DNA from: Meconema thalassinum
Taxonomy: Eukaryota; Arthropoda; Insecta; Orthoptera; Tettigoniidae
DNA: 64,000 bases
NCBI GenBank assembly: GCA_946902985.2
Contig: OX336389.2
Coordinates: 981,396,482 to 981,460,481, forward strand
Direction: 5' to 3'
Position numbers and translations under genes: made by a program. Numbering within the stretch: position 1 is the stretch's first letter; each line of letters begins with the position of its first letter. The notes below the pieces were generated by a model, which was given only the letters and a program-made list of their open reading frames with translations, ran no database searches and was not told the origin of the DNA. This document shows positions 57,398 through 64,000 of this stretch, in pieces.

Positions 57398-59819
57398 TTT
57401 TTTTTTTTTCATTGCCACTCGTGCTGGCTCGATTGACATCTCTCATTGTCTCCTCGAGTGGTGCACTAGGCTGTCTATCCTCTTGTCTTGACCTTTCATG
57501 TCCACGATTATCCCTTCTGTCGTTAGGATCGTTTCTTCGGCCTTCCTGTCGGTCGTTTCTATTAAACTGTTGACCTTGGTTCCAGTTATTCCTTCCCCGA
57601 TATCTGTTATTATACCGATTCCTGTCCTGATACCTGGAATTTTGGTTATAATTCCTATACCGGCTATCTCTCGCTTCTTGATCGTATGGCCTTTCATATG
57701 GTCCTCTATATCGATCATTTCCTCTTGCATTACGGATGTTTCCTCGATTCCCATCGTTCCGTCGGTTTTCCCAGGAATCCCTTCTGTCCGTTTGAGCTGC
57801 ATTGTCCACGACTACCGCGTTTACTTCTTGCGTGTTTCTGTTGTCGTTCCTATTACTTCTCGGTGTAACCTGTGCGCTCGTATAATCCAATCGCCTCAAT
57901 ATGTCATCATAATGTTCCAGCGTATTGGCTCCCGATGCTATCAAAGATCGCTGTACCTCTATCGGTAACTGTCGCGCTATAGCTTGCAAAAGCTCTTCTT
58001 CTGGCAATGGAGGAATAAGGAACTGTAATTTAGCCAGTTGTGACGTGAAGTAGTTGGCGTAATGCGTCGGATGTGACGTAGAATAGCGTTTAGAGTACAT
58101 CTCCGCTCTTACGTTGAGTTGATCCTCGGCACTCCAGAATCTCCTCAAGAAAGCCATGGCAAATTGCTCCATGTTCGCAAAGTTGCTTCTGAACGCTCTA
58201 AACCACGTAAGTGCAGATCCATCTAAGGCGCGTTCTACTATCCTTAGCTCTCTTTCTTTGGCTACCCTGTGTTCCGCCATGTAGTCTCGAATATCTCGCA
58301 GAAATTCTACTGGTGTAACTCCTGTATTTCCCGAAAACTTTCTCGGTTTGTCATCTAGGTTCCTTATAATTGTGACTGGACCTGAGTATCGTTCGCTTGG
58401 ACTCGACGTACTCCTACTCGAACTTGGATTCTCCTGAGGGGTTGAACTGACCCTTTCGAATGTCACATTCGGTTGCATTTGACGGTCTTCTACCATGCTC
58501 GTGTCTTGATTCGTCATACTGCGGTCTATCGCTGTCTGATTCATCAATGTTTCCCCTGATGTTACATTATGACTGGTGAAACTGTTAACTATGGTTTCTA
58601 GTTTAGTCACCCTGTCTTCTGCTAATCTCTTCATCTGCGTCTTCAACTCATCTAACGATGTAACATCCTGCGTCTTGTTACTTTCGTCTAGATCGTTCCT
58701 CAACTTGTCAATCTTTCCTTCGCACGTGTTCTTCACTAACGCGACTTGTTCTTTCAACAGATCAACATCTGTTCTAAATAGTGTTGAATCTAATTTCATC
58801 GCTTCCTTGCTTTCCGTAAACCTAGCTTCTAAGTTTGCCATACCTGCGATTAATTTTTCATCTAACCCGTCACGTTTCTCTTTTGCTTCGGCATCGACCT
58901 CATTATATCGTTCCTCAACAATTGCTCCGACTCTATTTTTAAATAAAGTTAAGTTTTCGTTAACCTTTTGCTCTATATCGTCGTCTATCTTTCTAATATC
59001 CTTCTGTAATTGATTTTCTAACGACTTTATATTAGAATTGACCTCTCCCAAGACTTCATCTTTAATGGTCCCAATTACTGTCTTCAAATCTTTTATTTCG
59101 TTACCTAGATTTGTTTCTAGACTCTTAATCTTAGTCTCGAAAGATACTTCGGTAGACCAATCTTGAATTTTTCCTACATCTGCCACTAAACCATCGATGT
59201 CGAATCTCAACTTCGATACATCTGACTTAATGTCTTTCTGTATGGTCATAACGTCTGTTCTTAAAGTAAAAATATTTTCTTCTCCTCTATTTTCCAACTC
59301 GATAATATTTTTCCTTAATATCTGAACATTTTCCTCTCCTTTCATGTTTACTGCAATGATGTCTAATTGTAAAGTTTTCAACATCTCATTGTTCTTCAAA
59401 GTTAAACTATTCTCTAATCTGGTTAACTTGTTTTCTAATTCAGTATTAGTTTCTTCACTACGAGACTGTAATTTCTCTTCTAATAACTTAAAATTGTCCT
59501 TCAAGTTAGCTTCACTATTTGACTGTAACCTTGTTTCTAACAACATCAACTCATCTTTGCTATTTGACTGTAATAGTTTTAAGTTTTCTTCAGTAGTTGA
59601 CTGTAGCCTAGTCTCTAATGACTTCAAACTGTCGTTTAGATTACCTTCGTTACTAGCCTGTAATGATTTTACATTCTCTTTACATTTAGCTTCTAATCTA
59701 GCTTCTGAATTATTAATTTGTTCTTTAACTTCAGTTTCCATCTTAGAAATGGTTTCTGCAATTCCAGACATACCCGTCTGTAACTCTCCTAACACCTTCG
59801 CTAAATCCTCTGGCAACAT
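57387..59819 (-). CDS. gag: Gag of element B: long coiled coil, capsid, N/R/Q-rich tail
   Basis: Intact 810-residue structural protein, ATG at 59819 (MLPEDLAKVLGELQ). Residues about 20-420 form near-continuous heptad-type coiled coil, rich in E, K, L and N (repeated LETRLQS and LEEKLQS segments). A S/T-rich linker follows (about 420-475). Residues about 477-630 match retrotransposon capsid domains (IIRNLDDKPRKF, EFLRDIRDYM, WFRAFRSNF, AEMYSKRYS, HYANYFTSQLAKL). The tail (about 650-810) is R/N/Q/Y/D-rich (RYRGRNNWNQGQQFN) and has no cysteine knuckle; its basic, disordered nature suggests RNA binding. At 810 residues it is about twice the common gypsy Gag size. Element A's relic has the same architecture. 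Confidence 0.92.
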   Translation of the reverse strand: MLPEDLAKVLGELQTGMSGIAETISKMETEVKEQINNSEARLEAKCKENVKSLQASNEGNLNDSLKSLETRLQSTTEENLKLLQSNSKDELMLLETRLQSNSEANLKDNFKLLEEKLQSRSEETNTELENKLTRLENSLTLKNNEMLKTLQLDIIAVNMKGEENVQILRKNIIELENRGEENIFTLRTDVMTIQKDIKSDVSKLRFDIDGLVADVGKIQDWSTEVSFETKIKSLETNLGNEIKDLKTVIGTIKDEVLGEVNSNIKSLENQLQKDIRKIDDDIEQKVNENLTLFKNRVGAIVEERYNEVDAEAKEKRDGLDEKLIAGMANLEARFTESKEAMKLDSTLFRTDVDLLKEQVALVKNTCEGKIDKLRNDLDESNKTQDVTSLDELKTQMKRLAEDRVTKLETIVNSFTSHNVTSGETLMNQTAIDRSMTNQDTSMVEDRQMQPNVTFERVSSTPQENPSSSRSTSSPSERYSGPVTIIRNLDDKPRKFSGNTGVTPVEFLRDIRDYMAEHRVAKERELRIVERALDGSALTWFRAFRSNFANMEQFAMAFLRRFWSAEDQLNVRAEMYSKRYSTSHPTHYANYFTSQLAKLQFLIPPLPEEELLQAIARQLPIEVQRSLIASGANTLEHYDDILRRLDYTSAQVTPRSNRNDNRNTQEVNAVVVDNAAQTDRRDSWENRRNDGNRGNIRNARGNDRYRGPYERPYDQEARDSRYRNYNQNSRYQDRNRYNNRYRGRNNWNQGQQFNRNDRQEGRRNDPNDRRDNRGHERSRQEDRQPSAPLEETMRDVNRASTSGNEKKKTSN
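57390..57410 (-). other. Candidate -1 frameshift site between gag and pol of B
   Basis: On the sense strand, Gag's last codons run GAA AAA AAA AAA ACG and reach TAA ten bases further on. Twelve consecutive A's (57398-57409) allow tandem slippage by one base, after which the frame is open all the way through pol. The alternative +1 frame hits a stop within about ten codons. Downstream structure was not assessed. Confidence 0.65.
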
Positions 59820-60129
59820 AATTATATTTCAATATAGAATTATATAGAGACGTTAGACAACAACACATCACAATGTCTCAATTCCTGCATTCACTTGGGT
59901 ATAGGGAAAAATATCTTATAACTAACATGATATTACTAATACGATTAACATGAACACTGGATTGGGCACACAAGTACATTGTCTGACTAAGTATAATAAA
60001 TTTTGTAACACACTTAAATGAACTTGAGATCAATCTCTCAGTAATCTAAATCTGATGTGATTCCATCGAATTAACAAAATCGAAAAGCCCCACTAGTTGG
60101 ATAAAGCCAATTCTCCCTCCCTCTCTCTC
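59820..60129 (-). other. Element B leader and possible primer-binding site
   Basis: On the sense strand the LTR end (GGGCACA) is followed by GA-rich spacer (GAGAGAGAGGGAGGGAG) and then AATTGGCTTTATCCAACTAG (about 60092-60111). A has AATTGGC in the same setting. TGGC, CCAAC and GTGGGGCT match pieces of a tRNA-Lys complement in order but with inserts, so the primer is undecided. Confidence 0.45.
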
Positions 60130-63100
60130 TGTGCCCGTTCGTCCTGGGGATGCGATGACCCATCTGCTATAACATCACATCCCTGGAGTTCCAGGACAGA
60201 GCGGAGTTAAATGAACCTCTAGTCAAATAAGGAATGTGTCGGAAATTCAGTTGAATTCATGAAAAAGCAGTGGGTTTCACGAGACAAAGTATCTCTAGGG
60301 TCGTTACGGGCTTAAGTTAATAAAAATAATTCAAATATAAATGGGCGCCATCAACTGAATTCCTAGCAAAACCACTTCCTTTCCGGATAAGCCTTACTCA
60401 AGACAAGGAAAGAAAAAGGAACATCACACCATCATCAGATCACAACTAAGATAAAAACAAATTTATTTTACTTTGATAGTCAGACAGACATTTTAAATAT
60501 AAATCCTACCTAAGAGTATGGTCGAATGCAAAGTTAAATTGTCATTGTCCAAAAATCGAACCATCTCCTTTCTAATGCAAAATTATTTCAATCCACATAA
60601 CAAGAAAATGTATAAAGTTCTCTTGGGTTCTCAGGATCACTGTCGCACTATGTCTTTCGTCACTGACATTTGTGAAGCCTGAGACCTAATTCTCTTTAAT
60701 TTAACATCAATGTGGATTTAATTAAGTTACTAATCTGCCTAAACATACACATATAATAATCACTCATGTTAAATATCACATAAATTATGGTTTGCATGGT
60801 ATAATTTGAACGTAGAACATGTTAATCAAATGTTCCTAAGCATTGAATAATTAATTTACATTATTTACATCGTCATTAATCTCTTATCTGTGAATTACAG
60901 AAAATTCAAATTCTCATTGGTCATCCTCATCATTATTATCAAAATTAAATATTTCTTACATTAATTCTCACTTCAAAATTCCAAATATTCCTGTCAGAAT
61001 CGTTAATTCATCACCATAACATCATTTAAATTCACATTTCAAGTTGCAATTCCTTCGAATCATCTCTCAATTAAATTTATTTAATTGCATATAAATTCAT
61101 TAATCATCAGCTTCTTTAATTAATCATCACCTTCTAATTCAGTTATTCATCATCATTACAATCGTCTAATAATTCATTTCAATCAGTTTAATCAATTCAA
61201 TCTTTAATTCATCCACTTATTTAATTCATCGATTTATTTCAAAATTTAATTTATCAACTTATTTAAATTTCAATCATCTGGTTATTTAGATTATTATTTC
61301 ATCTAGTCATTCTGATTTTTATTTCATTAGGTCAGATCGTTAATATGCTTAAATCTCAGATTATTATTTCATTAATTATTATTTTCAGAAAATCTTGTAT
61401 TATCAACTTCATTTATTTGTTTAATTTCCTAACAAATTGTTTAATAAGGTTTATAGAACGTTGTCTTACAGTTTTATTACTTCCAAGTTATATCTCGTAT
61501 TTAATTATCATGCCAAAAATATTATTGTCTCCACGACATCACGTTGGATCTAACTATCCACAACGACATTATATTTCTTCAATATTCCAAATATCACATT
61601 TGAATATAAGAATTACTACAAAAACTCCATAAATATTCAGCACATACAGCATGAATTTCAACAATAACGCTAGACTGGGTACAACGACCTCATGTCCGCT
61701 TCAAAATGCACTATCAACGTTGCAACTATCAAATGGCAAATTCCACAAAATGCCTATCACAAACTTCATTTAACCACGTTGCATGATCTACAAAAATATA
61801 TAAATGGCTTCAAATTATTAACGCACATAATCTCCAATGACTGTAATTACTCTGATCATATCTAGACAACTTCTTAAACAATTGGAAAAACATTACTTCA
61901 GTAATTTAATATTTGCTTTCAAATAGCATAAATTCTCTTTCACAAGTTTCATAATTCACATCGTAGAAAAACACCAATGTGCTATAATCTCTCACATCAA
62001 AATCTGCAATACTGATCTGCCTTAAAATAATTATGACCATTAATGATTAATCTTACTAGATTAAATTACTTTAAATCCTTCTCAAAGGTATCAAACACAA
62101 TTATAAAAAATCATCAAAGCATCAGCTGTGATAGCTGTTAAATCTGAAATTACTCTCAAAAGAGTATAGCAACAAAATATTGGATTGGCAAACAAGAATT
62201 ACTAAATGCAATCCTGTTGACATTTATCGTTACTTTATTTAACAAAATTTCGACTGATATGTGACTAGTAGTTCCTTGTTTAATTCACTTACATCTCGTG
62301 TACATTCGGATGATAAAATGAGTTCCTCAATGGCGAGTAAGATGTGTAACCACCGTGCAATCGTATAAATACGAAGGACCTCGCCCCGTCGACTTGGATG
62401 ATAGTTCCCTGAACGGTGGGTAAGGTGAGTAGCCACCATACAATCGTATAAATACGAAGGACCCCACCTCGTAGGCTATATGAGTGAATGTACTAGAAAG
62501 GAATCAACAAGTTTCTAGTTGTCATATAAAAGCGACGTTCATTCACTAAAGTGAATAACTTCTTAATATCTCCAAACAATCCAATGGAAAAATCCCTACT
62601 GATGAATAATACACACTCGCTAGTATGCAATGAACTGACGAAGTAGTTTCTGATAATCAATTGCAGATCACGAGTTCGAAATACTCGTTACTCAAAAAAA
62701 ACTATTCATGAAAAATATCCTAGCTGGAAAAATGTCTATAAGACCAAACATCTTCTTAATAAAGCCAAACAACGGTGAGAATATCGAATAATGATGCCTG
62801 CCATATCATATGGTCACTCCATATTCTAGCAAATTCGAAGTATATAAATTCAAACCATGTCTTAATAATCAAATCACTCCTATTAGAAAAATATACATGT
62901 GTGCCCAGTATTCATGAAAATAATCGTATCAGGTAGATAGAACTCTTACAATACCTTTCATTATCAGTTGTAATATAATTTCCAAGATCGTCGATTTTCC
63001 CTACCTAAAGATTTCTCGTAAGATCGGCGTGAATATCATTTCATCCATGAAATGATGATTTCCTTCGAAATCCCAAGCGAATCAGCTGTTGGACTCCTCT

Positions 63101-64000
63101 CGTCAGGAACCGAATCCATCGCTCTGTGGTGCCATCTTGTCTCTATTCACGTTTACTCGATCATGTTGAACCTCGAATTACCCATAGCGGATATCGTCCA
63201 ACTCCTTCTCGAAAAGTTCATGGAAACAGCGGACCCCCTACTCTTCTTCTAATATACGCCACTGTTCCGATAAATGTTCCGTTTGAGAATTGTAAGTCCA
63301 CTCTCAACTTACTGCAAAGTTCTACTTGAGAAAAATAAAAATTTTACTAGACAGTGTTCATGATTACGATACACCCTGTATCTGTCTATAATATGTAATC
63401 CATGAAAATGGTATAAGATAAAAATCTTATAAATGCACGCTGTAATGTTCATCAGAGCCTATGCTAAACATTCAGTTTACTTGGAATAGTAAAAAGTCGC
63501 TTTGAATGTATTATATAACAGCATGGTTATAAGGTTATTTGTGAAAGCCTGTGTTCGAACAGCGTCGAAATGAAGCTTGAAACAAAGTCTTCATATGCGA
63601 TCAATGTGGTTTTGAAATACCCCGGCTATCTATAATTGTCTTCTCGGCTAGGTCGCCTGTATCAACGACCCGCTTGGCCTCTGTTGCTCGGTGATGCGAG
63701 AAATGTCGCCTACACTTGCCGTGACGGTTTACGTGTGTTGCGTGACCTTCAATGCCCGTCTCGCTGTGCTATAGAGCTGCTCTGTACTGCTCGCCTCATT
63801 GAGCTCAACTGAACTGCTTAGCCCTGCGTTCCAGCTTATGAGCTCCGTGCGGCACGTGGCTAATTCTCCCCACTACAGTGCTCCCACGTCACGAAGATAG
63901 TCTCGAACCCGACTCCTCTCGGCTGTTCTGTTATACAATAACTTATTTCCATAAAATTATTTCCACATATAATGCATGTTATATATACTCTTCTAAGTTG
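60130..64000 (-). repeat. Element B right (5') LTR, truncated by the window
   Basis: Direct repeat of 49937-53807 with no indel and almost no substitutions. The window ends about 229 bp before the expected LTR end. This LTR should carry the promoter for the gag-pol RNA. Confidence 0.93.

Larger units (their letters stand above)
49937..64000 (-). mobile_element. Element B: intact giant-LTR Ty3/gypsy-type retrotransposon, cut by the window end
   Basis: Minus-strand element with a 3' LTR (49937-54036), pol, gag, a leader and a 5' LTR starting at 60130 that runs off the window. LTR copies keep a constant 10,193-bp offset from start to window end, so there is no net indel over 3.87 kb. One base difference was noticed (near 52404 versus 62597). 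Both reading frames are open. If the unseen end mirrors the left LTR, the element ends near 64229 and is about 14.3 kb long. No env frame is present. Confidence 0.93.

Noticed and set aside
57443..57968. Frames of 119 and 156 codons overlapping the Gag tail of B
   Set aside because: Both are shadows created by the arginine/asparagine-rich Gag tail read in other frames.

Overview
The window looks like a block of repetitive DNA from a large arthropod genome, most likely an insect. It holds SINEs with RNA polymerase III boxes, three non-LTR lineages (CR1/L2-like, RTE-like, LOA-like) and three Ty3/gypsy-type LTR elements. I lean to a polyneopteran (orthopteran, phasmid or roach) from the look of the SINEs, with low confidence. 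I recognise no host protein-coding gene, rRNA gene or functional tRNA gene. Most of the DNA is transposable elements, several nested in one another.

Layout. 1-1944: degraded SINE and unassigned DNA. 1945-25600: a nest. A tRNA-type SINE (1945-2172, resuming at 25331) is split by giant-LTR element A (2173-25326, minus strand, GTAC target duplication). A's left LTR is split by a CR1/L2-like LINE (5711-7598, plus). A's right LTR is split by gypsy element C (14864-24539, plus, GTTC target duplication). A keeps a broken gag but has lost pol. 25600-29640: unassigned, with a tail-to-tail pair of tRNA-like SINEs. 29640-32960: decayed RTE-like LINE (minus). 32993-34892: 63-bp minisatellite of about 30 units. 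34893-39825: unassigned repeats. 39825-45033: LOA-like LINE (plus) with three visible lesions. 45034-49936: AT-rich DNA with a SINE flanked by a perfect 14-bp duplication. 49937-64000: giant-LTR element B (minus), which runs off the window end.

The main discovery candidate is the A/B family. Both have LTRs of about 4.1 kb, and both encode an unusually long Gag of about 810 codons. That Gag has a heptad-repeat coiled coil of about 400 residues, a retrotransposon capsid-like domain, and an N/R/Q/Y-rich tail in place of a CCHC zinc knuckle. B is essentially intact. Its gag and pol are open, and pol lies in the -1 frame behind a 12-A run. Its two LTRs keep a constant 10,193-bp offset over the visible 3.87 kb, with one base difference noticed by eye, so the insertion should be young. 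A looks like an older, pol-less relative. Relative ages: SINE, then A, then C and the CR1/L2 LINE inside A. B is separate and probably the youngest.

Within each LTR element the parts serve one cycle. LTRs drive transcription and give termini, Gag forms particles, protease matures them, RT/RNase H copies RNA from the primer site, and integrase inserts the cDNA. In the LINEs, endonuclease and RT do target-primed reverse transcription. All boundaries and identities come from reading the sequence; no database search was possible.
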